Position numbers and translations under genes: made by a program
Source: Panax quinquefolius
Lineage: Eukaryota; Streptophyta; Magnoliopsida; Apiales; Araliaceae
Length of the DNA stretch: 64,000 nt
Reading direction: 5' to 3'
Assembly: GCA_020205615.1 (NCBI GenBank)
Contig: CM035161.1
Coordinates: 1,623,828 to 1,687,827, forward strand
Notes under the pieces: generated by a model
Database searches by the model: none
What the model saw: only the letters and a program-made list of their open reading frames with translations
What the model was told of the DNA's origin: nothing
Part shown: positions 26,352 through 39,299 of the stretch, one piece after another
How the letters are laid out: the number at the start of each line of letters is the position of its first letter
Position numbering within the stretch: position 1 is the first letter of the stretch

Positions 26352-26752
26352 ATGGCAAATTTAAAAATATTCACAATGGAGTGAATGTGACCGTTGTGAC
26401 ACCTTTAATCACTAATCGTGTTAATGCGAAAGGTCGACGAGGAACAAATTAGAGATATCCACGTAGTGAATGAAGAACTAATTGTTGCACTCGAGCTAGT
26501 TGTAGAGGTAGCAACTGAGAGTGAGGAAGAAGAGGAAGAAGAGGAACCTGAGAAGAATTGGTTAGAAGAAATTTATGATCAAAACTTAGAATTACAAAAT
26601 CGTGTTCGTGAGCTATAAGAACAGGTTGAAGAACGACAAACGGTCGTGGAACAAAAGGATACAACAATTCAAAATTGGGTTACCCGATAAGTGATGCTCG
26701 AACAAAATCACGCTTTGGCAGGGTGTAAGATATTAAAGTTGGAATCGAGAAT
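26352..26752 (+). pseudogene. Acidic coiled-coil reading frame in the gag position of element A
   Basis: The frame at 26418-26752 encodes heptad-rich, Glu-rich sequence (EEEEEEEEPEKNWLEEIYD, then LELQNRVREL, EQVEERQTVVEQKD, MLEQNHALAG). It is broken by stop codons at about 26617 and 26688. No gag domain or zinc knuckle is present before the B insertion. B and D have gag in the equivalent place. I do not recognise the family. It may be an element-borne accessory coiled-coil protein or a captured fragment. Confidence 0.5.
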
Positions 26753-26987
26753 TTAAAAATCAAAGATCACCGAAAGAAGAAACAATCGAACGAAGGAGAA
26801 TAGATTTATGCATGGGTAAAAGTTGCGCACAACGCGTTGATAGTGTAGAAAAGACGTCCGATCCAATAAAGCCAAAATAGATGAAATGGACTTTGCTTTT
26901 TGACAAACAATTGGGAGAACCCGACATCGAATTCGAATTACCACAATGCATGGCAATGGCCAACCCGAATTCGATATGGATCGGAGA

Positions 26988-26992
26988 ATAAT
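26988..26992 (+). repeat. Target-site duplication of element B, left
   Basis: ATAAT directly before the LTR start. An identical ATAAT follows the right LTR end at 43728-43732. Confidence 0.85.
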
Positions 26993-28150
26993 TGTAAGAC
27001 CCCAAAATTTTTTTTAAATAAAAAGGAATTTCCTTTATTTATTATTTTGAAATAGTAAGGGTTGATTTGATTAATGTGGATAGTTAAGGGTTAAATACGC
27101 AAATATTTCAAAATAAGCAAGTGGTTATAAAATATTCATTTTGCTTGGGAATATTCGTTTGGTCGTGGAATATTCGTATCGTTTGGGAATATTCGTTTGG
27201 TCGTGGAATATTCGTATTGCTTGGGAATATTCGTGACGACGGCCAAGCGATGCCCATGTAAAGCCCCATAACGGAAAAGCGATTGGATGAGGAAAACGAC
27301 AAATATAAGTTGGTTAAAAATAACTGCCAGTAGTTATTACCAAGTAAAGACCGTTGGAATACCCGTGGTTAAAATACGATGTACGCTGTGGTTGCACAAG
27401 AAGACACCAGTATTGCACAAGATTGTTGAATTATTGATTCGTGCGTAAGATGGCACTACTCAATAATTTTCACAAAGAGTTATCGCTCAATATTTTATTT
27501 TATTGATTCAATAATTGCATGCGTTGATATTTTATATTATCATTGTTCAATAATTGTCAACGCATGATTTTCCATTATCGATCAATAATTCATATTATTT
27601 GAATAATATTATTAGATAACATTATTGGCAATGTCTAGAAAGTTCTGTCTAAGGAGAGGTTTGGTCACCTAATTGCGCGCCAAGAGAGGAGAGATCCTTA
27701 TCGAAAGCCCCTCTTTCCTCGGGAAATGCTCGTCATTATAAATGTGATTCTCGTAATATTATTTGTGAATAATTAATTATTGATTCATATGATAAGGAAA
27801 TATTTATTTTATGTGAATATAAATGATGGATTTATTTATGTGGTTATTAATGAAGGAATTAATGTTGAGGTGTTTTATCAAGATTTTATCTGGATTGGAG
27901 GTATTAAAAATCAAATCGGGGGTTTTGAGATATATTATGGGGTTATAATTTTTAATCCGACCGCTGGATTGTGGTAATTTTGGGTATGTTATACATACAT
28001 AAGTTGAGTATATGTCCACAAATTTTGAACCGTTAAAAATGCACGAATGATTTGTTGTGAATTTTAAGAGGTGTCGGATTCTAAATTAGGTTTATAATTG
28101 ATTTTGGTGGAAAATTCTAGAATTGAGTGGGCCCCACTTGTGGTTGGTGA

Positions 28151-31100
28151 AAAATGTGCTGAATTTTATTTCAAATGTGGTGGGTGGCAATAGTAGCAGT
28201 AAAAGCCATCGTGTAGCAGTCAAGTCTGCCTTGGCGGCTAACATTTTCCTATAAATAGGGCTAAGTTAGAATTGAAAATCACACCGTAAACAAAGTTTTC
28301 TCTTTCTCTCTCTATATTATTGAGCGATTTTGTGAGTATTTAGATACTTTGAGAGTTGTTTATCAAGATAAGTTACATTCAAAGATCACTTTCGACTTTT
28401 CCTTCCGGCATCGATTCTTTGAGGTAAGGATGTTATTTTCTTCTCAAATGATATTAATTCTTCAATATCATTATCTTCAAATATTGGTTGGTACTTTTAT
28501 CAAATTTGGAACTTTTTCATGTCTGGGGTTACTATTCATGAGTTACTATTCACGAAGTTACTATTCATGAGTTACTATTCACGAAGTTACTTATTCACGA
28601 AGTTACTATTCACGAAAGTACTATTCATGAAGCGTGAAAATGTTTTTTTGTGGAATTTCTATCTTTTGTGTCTGAGTTACTATTCACGTGATACTAAGAC
28701 TATTCACGATACTGCACTATTCACTTAATCACAAGACTATTCAATAGAAAATGAAAATTTTTCTTTTCGCCTAAAATATCTATTCGGATACTAGCTTTGA
28801 TTGTATCCATGTTTTGATCATTCTTGAATTTTACTTCACTATGATTATTTATGAAGTATTTTTGAACTCTGGATTGTTTAAAGTACGAATCCATAATATT
28901 TGTCATTTTGTTTCAATTGGATTCGTTCTTTAAAAGTATTTTCATCATCCTCGCCTTAAATGATGATAGATTGAATATCTTTGGCTCAGAGTAGTGCAAA
29001 GATGAATGATTTCAAGAATATCTTTGGCCCAGAGTGCAAAGATGAACAGTGTTTAAATGAACACGACCGATCGATGAATATCTTTGGCCTTTAGTGCAAA
29101 GATGAACAGTGTTTAAATGAACACGACCGATCGATGAATATCTTTGGCCTTTAGTGCAAAAATGAACAGTGTTGAGATGAATATGACCGATTGATGAATA
29201 TCTTTGGCTCAGTAGTGCAAAGATGAATATTTGATTTGAGATGAATATCGATTGATGTTACAGGATAAAATATTGATGATGGATCTGTTAAATTCATAGA
29301 TTATAGTAGATTTCATTCTCTACGTAACTCTTCTATGAATTATTATTTCCATCGCGAATATTGATCCAAACTTGTTGTCATTGTATTCTATCGATTTTTC
29401 CTCGTTGGAGACTAACGATAATTTGTTGTATATTATCTTAGTCATAACATTCTTTTTATCGGGCTAGTTGAGCTCACCCTTTTCCTTGTTGTTCCATTTT
29501 TCTTCTCGTGAGGCGAGAATGTAATGAGTACTAGTCGGGGTATGGAATGAAGGTTCTAGAGAGAGTTGTTTAGTAGTCCTCACCATTATTGTAAAATAAT
29601 GTATCAATAAATGTGATGAGGATTTATTTGAGTATAAATATTGTCTAGAAGATAATATTTGTATTTAAACTCACAGTTTTATTGTTGTGATAATAAAGTT
29701 GTAGTTGTTTCTGTATCATGTATTTGGCGACTCAGAATGGGTTGGATGGAATGGACCTATTTTGGGGTCGTCACAGTTAAAATGTGCTGAATTTTATTTC
29801 AAATGTGGTGGGTGGCAATAGTAGTGTAAGGCCATCGGTAAAGAGTCAAGTCCGCCTTTGCTACGGGCTAACATTTTCCTATAAATAGAGGGCTAAGTTA
29901 GAATTGAAAATCACACCGTAAACAAAGTTTTCTCTTTCTCTCTCTATATTATCGAGCGTATTTTGTGAGTATTTAGATACTTTGAGAGTCATTGCTCAAA
30001 TACAAGTTTCATTCAAAGATCACTTTCGACCTTTCCTTCCAAGCACTCGATTCTTTGAGGTAAGGGATGTTATTTTCTTCTCAAATGATATTAATTCTTC
30101 AATATCATTATCTTTGAAATATTGGTTGGTACTTTTTATCAAATTTGGAACTTTTTCACGTTTGGGTTACTTATTCATGAGTTACTATTCACGAAGTTAC
30201 TATTCATGAGTTACTATTCACGAAGTTACTATTCACGAAGTACTATTCATGAAGCGTGAAAATGTTTTTTGTGGAATTTCTATCTTTTGGTGTCTGAGTT
30301 ACTATTCACGATACTAAGACTATTCACGATACCAAGACTATTCACGAATCACGGCACTATTCAATCAAAAAATGAAAATTTTTCTTTTCGCCTAAAATAT
30401 CTATTCTGGATTCTAGCTTTGATTGTATCCATGTTTTGATCATTCTTGAATTTTACTTCACTATGATTATTTATGAAGTATTTTTGAACTTCGGATTGTT
30501 TAAAGTACGAATCCATAATATTTGTCATTTTGTTTCAATCGGATTCGTTCTTTAAAAGTATTTTTCATCATCCTCGGTCTTAAATGATGATAGTATTGAA
30601 TATCTTTGGCTCAGAGTGCAAAGATGAATGATTTCTGAAGAATATCTTTGGCTGTAGTAGTGCAAAGATGAACAGTGTTTAAATGAATACGACCGATCGA
30701 TGAATATCTTTGGCCTTTAGTGCAAAGATGAACAGTGTTTAAATGAACACGACCGATCGATGAATATCTTTGGCCTTTAGTGCAAAAATGAACAGTGTTG
30801 AGATGAACATGACCGATTGATGAATATCTTTGGCTCAGTAGTGCAAAGATGAATATTTGATTTGAGATGAATATTGATTGATGTTACGAGGATAAAATAT
30901 TGATGATGGACCGTTAAATTCATAGATTATAGTAGATTTCATTCTCTACGTAACTCTTCTATGAATTATTATTTCACCGCGAATATTGATCCGAAACTTG
31001 TTGTCATTGTATTCTATCGATTTTTCCTCGTTGGAGACTAACGATAATGTGTTGTATATTATCTTAGTCATAACATTCTTTACCGGGCTAGTTGAGCTCA

Positions 31101-34100
31101 CCCTTTTCCTTGTTGTTCCATTTTTCTTCTCGTGAGGCGAGAATGTAATGAGTACTAGTGGGGTAATGGAAATGAAGGTTCTAGAGAGAGTTGTTTAGTA
31201 GTCCTCACCATTATTGTAAAATAATGTATCAATAAATGTGATGAGGATTTATTTGAGTATAAATATTGTCTGAAGATAATATTTGTATTTAAACTCACGC
31301 TTTATTGTTGTGATAATAAAGTTGTAGTTGTTTCAGATCATGTATTTGGCGACTTCGTAATGGGTTGGATGGAATGGACCTATTTTGGGGTCGCCACGCT
31401 TAAAATATGTTTGAATTTTATTTCAAATGTGGTGGGTGGCAATAGTAGCGTGTAAAAGCCATCAGTAAAGCAGTGTCAAGTCTGCTTTGCGGCTAACATT
31501 TTCCTATAAATAGAGGGCTAAGTTAGAATTGAAAATCACACCGTAAACAAAGTTTTCTCTTTTCTCTATATTATCGAGCGTATTTTGTGAGTATTTAGAT
31601 ACTTTGAGAGTCATTGCTCAAGACAAGTTTCATTCAAGATCACTTTCGACCTTTCCTTCCGGCAATCGATTCTTTGAGGTAAGGGATGTTATTTTCTTCT
31701 CAAATGATATTAATTCTTCAATATCATTATCTTTGAAATATTGGTTGGTACTTTTTATCAAATTTGGAACTTTTTCATGTCGGGTTACTTATTCATGAGT
31801 TACTATTCACGAGTTACTATTCATGAGTTACTATTCACGAGTTCTTATTCACGAGTACTATTCATGAAGCGTGAAAATGTTTTTTGTGGAATTTCTATCT
31901 TTTGGTGTCGAGTTACTATTCACGTGATACTAAAGACTATTCACGATATCTCAAGACTATTCACTTAATCATTTAAGACTATTCAATTTAAAAAATGAAA
32001 ATTTTTCTTTTCGCTTAAAATATCTATTCTCGATACTAGCTTTGATTGTATCCATGTTTTGATCATTCTTGAATTTTACTTCACTATGATTATTTATGAA
32101 GTATTTTTGAACTCGGATTGTTTAAAGTACGAATCCATAATATTTGTCATTTTGTTTCACCGGATTCGTTCTTTAAAAGTATTTTCATCATCCTCGCCTT
32201 AAATGATGATAGTATTGAATATCTTTGGCCGTAGAGTGCAAAGATGAATGATTTCAAGAATATCTTTTGGCAGTAGTGCAAAGATGAACAGTGTTTAAAT
32301 GAACATGACCGATCGATGAATATCTTTGGCCTTTAGTGCAAAGATGAACAGTGTTTAAATGAACATGATCGAATCGATGAATATCTTTGGCCTTTAGTGC
32401 AAAAATGAATGTGTGTTGAGATGAAATACGACCGATTGATGAATATCTTTGGCTCAGTAGTGCAAAGATGAATATTTGATTTGAGATGAATATTGATTGA
32501 TGTTACAGGATAAAATATTGATGATGGACCGTTAAATTCATAGATTATAGTAGATTTCATTCTCTACGTAACTCTTCTATGAATTATTATTTCAACTGCG
32601 AATATTGATCTCGAAACTTGTTGTCTATTGTATTCTATCGATTTTTCCCTCATTGGAGACTAACGATAATTTGTTGTATATTATCTTAGTCATAACATTC
32701 TTTATCGGGCTAGTTGAGCTCACCCTTTTCCTTGTTGTTCCATTTTTTCTCTCGGGAGGCGAGAATGTAAATGAAACTACTAGTCGGGGTAATGGAATGA
32801 AGGTTCTAGAGAGAGTTGTTTAGTAGTCCTCACCATTATTGTAAAATAATGTATCAATAAATGTGATGAGGATTTATTTGAGTATAAATATTGTCTAGAA
32901 GATAATATTTGTATTTAAACTCACGCTTTATTGTTGTGATAATAAAGTTGTAGTTGTTTCTGTATCATGTATTTGGCGACTCAGAATGGGTTGGATGGAA
33001 TGGACCTATTTTGGGGTCGTCACAGTTAAAATGTGCTGAATTTTATTTCAAATGTGGTGGGTGGCAATAGTAGCAGGTAAAGCCATCGTGTGAAGCAGTC
33101 AAGTCTCGCTTTGCTACGGCTAACATTTTCCTATAAATAGAGGGCTAAGTTAGAATTGAAAATCACACCGTAAACAAAGTTTTCTCTTTTCTCTATATTA
33201 TCGAGCGTATTTTGTGAGTATTTAGATACTTTGAGAGTTCTTGCTCAAGACAAGTTTCATTCAAAGATCACTTTCGACCTTTCCTTCCAAGTAATCGATT
33301 CTTTGAGGTAAGGGATGTTATTTTCTTCTCAAATGATATTAATTCTTCAATATCATTATCTTTGAAATATTGGTTGGTACTTTTTTATCAAATTTGGAAC
33401 TTTTTCATGTCGGGTTACTATTCATGAGTTACTATTCACGAAGTTACTATTCATGAGTTACTATTCACGAGTTACTATTCACGAGTACTATTCATGAAGC
33501 GTGAAAATGTTTTTTTTTGTGGAATTTCTATCTTTTGGTGTCGAGTTACTATTCACGATACTGCACTATTCACGATACTACTGACTATTCACTTAATACG
33601 GCAAGACTATTCAATTAAAAATGAAAATTTTTCTTTTCGTCTAAAATATCTATTCGGATACTAGCTTTTGATTGTATCCATGTTTTGATCATTCTTGAAT
33701 TTTACTTCACTATGATTATTTATGAAGTATTTTTGAACTTCGGATTGTTTAAAGTACGAATCCATAATATTTGTCATTTTGTTTCAATCGGATTCGCTTT
33801 TTTAAAAGTATTTTTCATCATCCTCGCCTTAAATGATGATAGTATTGAATATCTTTGGCCTCAGAAAGCAAAGATGAATGATTTCTGAAGAATATCTTTG
33901 GCCAGTATAGTGCAAAGATGAACAGTGTTTAAATGAACACGACCGATCGATGAATATCTTTGGCCTTTAGTGCAAAAGATGAACAGTGTTTAAATGAACA
34001 TGACCGATCGATGAATATCTTTGGCCTTTAGTGCAAAAAATGAACAGTGTTGAGATGAACATGACCGATTGATGAATATCTTTGGCCAGTAGTGGTGCAA

Positions 34101-37100
34101 AGATGAATATTTGATTTGAGATGAATATTGATTGATGTTACAGGGATAAAATATTGATGATGGACCGTTAAATTCATAGATTATAGTAGATTTCATTCTC
34201 TACGTAACTCTTCTATGAATTATTATTTCACCATGCGAATATTGATCCGAAACTTGTTGTCTATTGTATTCTATCGATTTTTCCTCGTTGGAGACTAACG
34301 ATAATTTGTTGTATATTATCTTAGTCATAACATTCTTTATCGGGCTAGTTGAGCTCACCCTTTTCCTCGTTGTTCCATTTTTCTTCTCGTGAGGCGAGAA
34401 TGTAGCGAGTACTAGTCGGGGTATGGAATGAAGGTTCTAGAGAGAGTTGTTTAGTAGTCCTCACCATTATTGTAAAATAATGTATCAATAAATGTGATGA
34501 GGATTTATTTGAGTATAAATATTGTCTGAAGATAATATTTGTATTTAAACTCACGCTTTATTGTTGTGATAATAAAGTTGTAGTTGTTTCGTATCATGTA
34601 TTTGGCGACTCGTAATGGGTTGGATGGAATGGACCTATTTTGGGGTCGTCATGCACGCTTAAAATGTGTCAATTTTATTTCAAATGTGGTGGGTGGCAAT
34701 AGTAGCGTGTAAAGCCATCGTGTGGCAGTCAAGTCCGCTTTACGGCTAACATTTTCCTATAAATAGAGGCTAAGTTAGAATTGAAAATCACACCGTAAAC
34801 AAAGTTTTCTCTTTCTCTCTATATTATCGAGCGATTTTGTGAGTATTTAGATACTTTGAGAGTTGTTGCTCAAGACAAGTTTCATTCAAAGATCACTTTC
34901 GACCTTTCCTTCCAAGTCTCGATTCTTTGAGGTAAGGGATGTTATTTTCTTCTCAAATGATATTAATTCTTCAATATCATTATGTTTGAAATATTGGTTG
35001 GTACTTTTTATCAAATTTGGAACTTTTTCACGTCGGGTTACTATTCATGAGTTTACTATTCACGAAGTTACTATTCATGAGTTACTATTCACGAAGTTAC
35101 TATTCACGAGTACTATTCATGAAGCGTGAAAATGTTTTTTTTTGTAATTTCTATCTTTTGTGTCTGAGTTACTATTCACGATACGGCCACTATTCACGAT
35201 ATCAAGACTATTCACGAATCACGGACTATTCAATCCTAAAATGAAAATTTTTCTTTTCGCTCAAAAATATCTATTCGGATACTAGCTTTGATTGTATCCA
35301 TGTTTTGATCATTCTTGAATTTTACTTCACTATGATTATTTATGAAGTATTTTGAACCTCGGATTGTTTAAAGTACGAATCCATAATATTTGTCATTTTG
35401 TTTCACCGGATTCGCTTTTTAAAAGTATTTTCATCATCCTCGCCTTAAATGATGATAGTATTGAATATCTTTGGCTGTGAGTAAAGATGAATGATTTCTG
35501 AAGAATATCTTTGGCCCAGTAGTGCAAAGATGAACAGTGTTTAAATGAATACGACCGATCGATGAATATCTTTTGGCCTTTAGTGCAAAAGATGAACAGT
35601 GTTTAAATGAACACGACCGATCGATGAATATCTTTGGCCTTTAGTGCAAAAAATGAACAGTGTTGAGATGAACATGACCGATTGATGAATATCTTTGGCT
35701 CAGAAGTGCAAAGATGAATATTTGATTTGAGATGAATATTGATTGATGTTACAGGATAAAATATTGATGATGGATCGTTAAATTCATAGATTATAGTAGA
35801 TTTCATTCTCTACGTAACTCTTCTATGAATTATTATTTCACGCGAATATTGATCCAAAACTTGTTGTCTATTGTATTCTATCGATTTTTTTTCCTGCTGG
35901 AGACTAACGATAATTTGTTGTATATTATCTTAGTCATAACATTCTTTACTCGGGCTAGTTGAGCTCACCCTTTTCCTTGTTGTTCCATTTTTCTTCTCGT
36001 GAGGCGAGAATGTAAATGCGAGTACTAGTCGATAAATGGAATGAAGGTTCTAGAGAGAGTTGTTTAGTAGTCCTCACCATTATTGTAAAATAATGTATCA
36101 ATAAATGTGATGAGGATTTATTTGAGTATAAATATTGTCTAGAAGATAATATTTGTATTTAAACTCACGCTTTTATTGTTGTGATAATAAAGTTGTAGTT
36201 GTTTCAGATCATGTATTTGGCGACTCGAAATGGGTTGGATGGAATGGACCTATTTTGGGGTCGCCACAGCTTAAATATGTCTTTAAATTTTATTTCAAAT
36301 GTGGTGGGTGGCAATAGTAGCAGGTAAAAAGCCATCGTGTGTGGTCAAGTCCGCTTTTGCCAGCTAACATTTTCCTATAAATAGAGGGCTAAGTTAGAAT
36401 TGAAAATCACACCGTAAACAAAGTTTTCTCTTTTCTCTCTATATTATTGAGCGTATTTTGTGAGTATTTAGATACTTTGAGAGTTCATTGCTCAAGATAA
36501 GTTTCATTCAAAGATCACTTTCACCTTTCCTTCCGGCAGTATCGATTCTTTGAGGTAAGGATGTTATTTTCTTCTCAAATGATATTAATTCTTCAATATC
36601 ATTATCTTTGAAATATCGGTTGGTACTTTTTATCAAATTTGGAACTTTTTCATGTTTGGGTTACTATTCATGAGTTACTATTCACGAGTTACTATTCATG
36701 AGTTACTATTCACGAAGTTACTATTCACGAGTACTATTCATGAAGCGTGAAAATGTTTTTTTTGTGAATTTCTATCTTTTGGTGTCTGAGTTACTATTCA
36801 CGATACTCAAGACTATTCACGATACTCAAGACTATTCACGAATCACGCAAGATTATTCAATCAAAAATGAAAATTTTTCTTTTCGTCTCTAAAATATCTA
36901 TTCGGATACTAGCTTTGATTGTATCCATGTTTTGATCATTCTTGAATTTTACTTCACTATGATTATTTATGAAGTATTTTTTTGAATCTCGGATTGTTTA
37001 AAGTACGAATCCATAATATTTGTCATTTTGTTTCAATCGGATTCGCTTCTTTAAAAGTATTTTTCATCATCCTCGGTCTTAAATGATGATAGTATTGAAT

Positions 37101-37893
37101 ATCTTTGGCCCAGAGTGCAAGATGAATGATTTCAAGAATATCTTTGGCCCAGAAGTGCAAAGATGAACAGTGTTTAAATGAATACGACCGATCGATGAAT
37201 ATCTTTGGCCTTTAGTGCAAAGATGAACAGTGTTTAAATGAACATGACCGACCGATGAATATCTTTGGCCTTTAGTGCAAAAATGAACAGTGTTGAGATG
37301 AACATGACCGATTGATGAATATCTTTGGCAGAAGTGCAAAGATGAATATTTGATTTGAGATGAATATCGATTGATGTTACTGTGGATAAAATATTGATGA
37401 TGGACTCGTTAAATTCATAGATTATAGTAGATTTCATTCTCTACGTAACTCTTCTATGAATTATTATTTCCGCCGCGAATATTGATCCGAAACTTGTTGT
37501 CTATTGTATTCTATCGATTTTTCCTCATTGGAGACTAACGATAATTTGTTGTATATTATCTTAGTCATAACATTCTTTACCGGGCTAGTTGAGCTCACCC
37601 TTTTCCTTGTTGTTCCATTTTTCTTCTCGGAGGCGAGAATGTAATGCAGTACTAGTCGGGTATGGAATGAAGGTTCTAGAGAGAGTTGTTTAGTAGTCCT
37701 CACCATTATTGTAAAATAATGTATCAATAAATGTGATGAGGATTTATTTGAGTATAAATATTGTCTGAAGATAATATTTGTATTTAAACTCACAGCTTTA
37801 TTGTTGTGATAATAAAGTTGTAGTTGTTTCAGATCATGTATTTGGCGACTCGTAATGGGTTGGATGGAATGGACCTATTTTGGGGTCGCCACA
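28151..37893 (+). repeat. Six tandem 1.6-kb units within the 5' LTR of element B
   Basis: Units start at about 28151, 29779, 31402, 33028, 34661 and 36272, and the last ends at 37893 (lengths 1,612-1,633). Each begins aaaatgtgctgaatttt or a variant, and ends ttggggtcgtcaca, which is the LTR terminus. Each holds a TATA box (at 28249, 29879, 31504, 33131, 34757 and 36374), a cluster of short TACTATTCAC-type repeats about 270 bp further on, and four or five copies of a roughly 59-bp subrepeat with atctttggc and agtgcaaagatgaa. Open frames in these units are by-products of the subrepeats. Confidence 0.92.
28249..28258 (+). promoter_or_regulatory. TATA box of LTR unit 1 (repeated in units 2-6)
   Basis: CTATAAATAG in a conserved context (acattttcct before, gctaagttagaattg after). 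The same sequence recurs once per 1.6-kb unit and once in the 3' LTR (42221-42230), so the 5' LTR carries six potential start sites in series. Confidence 0.6.
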
Positions 37894-37909
37894 AATTGGT
37901 ATCGAGCTT
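37894..37909 (+). other. Primer-binding site of element B
   Basis: AATTGGTATCGAGCTT directly after the LTR end. It matches an initiator-Met site except that CAGAGC reads CGAGC. Confidence 0.7.
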
Positions 37910-38049
37910 AGGGATATGATCTCCGGCGAGATCTGGGAATAGAACTAGGAGGGAGAGACGAGTAAATCCTTTCTCACAGTGTGTCCTACCTAAGCTTATT
38001 TGTTAGTTGGGTCAAGATATAGGGATATTATGTGATTGATTTCCTTAAT

Positions 38050-39230
38050 TAACCCTTATTTTATGACAAGATTTGAGAATGTCGAATCGAGAATATTAAT
38101 AAAGGAGTAAATAAGACCGTGAGATGCCTCAGATTTCACCAACGAGGAGAACGCAACAGTCGGGCAATGTTCCTCCCGTGAACAACACCACCGAAAGCAG
38201 ATGATGAACGAGGGATGTTTAGAAGCTTTTTGCGCTTCATGCAAAATCGCATTTGGGAGACTCGTGTTCAAAATATAGGAGGAAATGATAGCAATTCACG
38301 GGTGGTCACAAATGCAAGCAGCTTCAAAGAGTTGGGACCACCAGCATTCGGGAAAGCCGATCCGATCACGGCGGAAACACGGGTCAAGCAAATTACCAAG
38401 ATATTCGATGTCTTGATGCACGAAGGAACGTAAAGTTCCATTCGCTACTTTTATGTTCCGTGGCGAGCAGACATCGGTGGAATTGTGAAGCGTGCACTCC
38501 ATTCACCGCACTCAAAGATGTAATGGAGACGCTTTGAACAAGCTCAATGACAAGTACTTCCCCGAAAGTATTCGCTATATGAAGGAAGTGGAGTTTATTA
38601 GATCGAGCGTAATAACATGACGGTGTCCCAAAGACGAGGCGAAGTTCATGGAGTTATCCGTGTTCAGCACCTCATTTGGTGGAGAATGAGGAACGATGAC
38701 GCGGATGTTTCGAGAGGTTTGAAACCCGTATACGCCAAGATCTCATTTCTCATAAATTTTCTCTCTATTCGGGATGTTGTAAATGTGGCTCATTGTTAGA
38801 AATGAGATAACGAGTACGCTCAACCGAGGACCATAACCGTGATCATACCAAAGATAGTAGTCATCGTAATAACGATAACTAGTGGAGAGAAAGAAGAATA
38901 CTGGACAAAGGCTAGAACCACTCGGTGGTAATCGTGGCCATGAAAATATAGAAGAAGCGAGTTGGGAGGAGATTTTAAAAGAGGAGATTCAACAACGACC
39001 ATGTGAAGACGCTAATACGCCAAGGGCAATCGGTTCCAAGGAGGAGAAAGACCATCTGGTCAGACAAGTTACAAAATGCGGAAAGAGGGATATCATACCA
39101 AACCGCCCACAACAGCTTTAAGGTATGCTATAATTGTGGAAAAGAAGGACATATCGCCGAGATTATACGATATCGAAAACCTAGTGCAATGGGAATGGTG
39201 ACTCAAAAGGATGTCCTGTAAAAGTCAAAG
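38050..39230 (+). pseudogene. gag: gag of element B, broken
   Basis: Homologous to gag of D. Seen: RFMQNRIWETRVQNIGG (about 38230), ETRVKQITKIFDVL (about 38373) in the retrotransposon-gag domain, the MKEVEF region near 38580 and a zinc knuckle CYNCGKEGHIAE (about 39130) whose last cysteine position is lost. Frame changes occur near 38430, 38520, 38600 and 38800. Confidence 0.8.
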
Positions 39231-39299
39231 TCAACGATTCTCGAAGAGCGCTTGTCGTGGACTAACAAAATGCGAGGAACCCGAACGGTTAGCACAAGT

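Larger units (their letters stand above)
26993..37893 (+). repeat. 5' LTR of element B, expanded to 10.9 kb
   Basis: Begins TGTAAGACCCC like the other LTRs. Its first 1.16 kb (26993-28150) matches the start of the 3' LTR (40964-42118). The rest is six tandem copies of what is a single 1.6-kb segment in the 3' LTR. The length excess over the 3' LTR, about 8.14 kb, equals five units of about 1.63 kb. Confidence 0.9.

Noticed and set aside
28151..37893. Recurrent minus-strand frames with repeats such as GQRYSSIG and HLNTVH, resembling a repeat protein
   Set aside because: They read through the roughly 59-bp LTR subrepeats in every 1.6-kb unit, have no constant start or end, and sit in noncoding LTR sequence.
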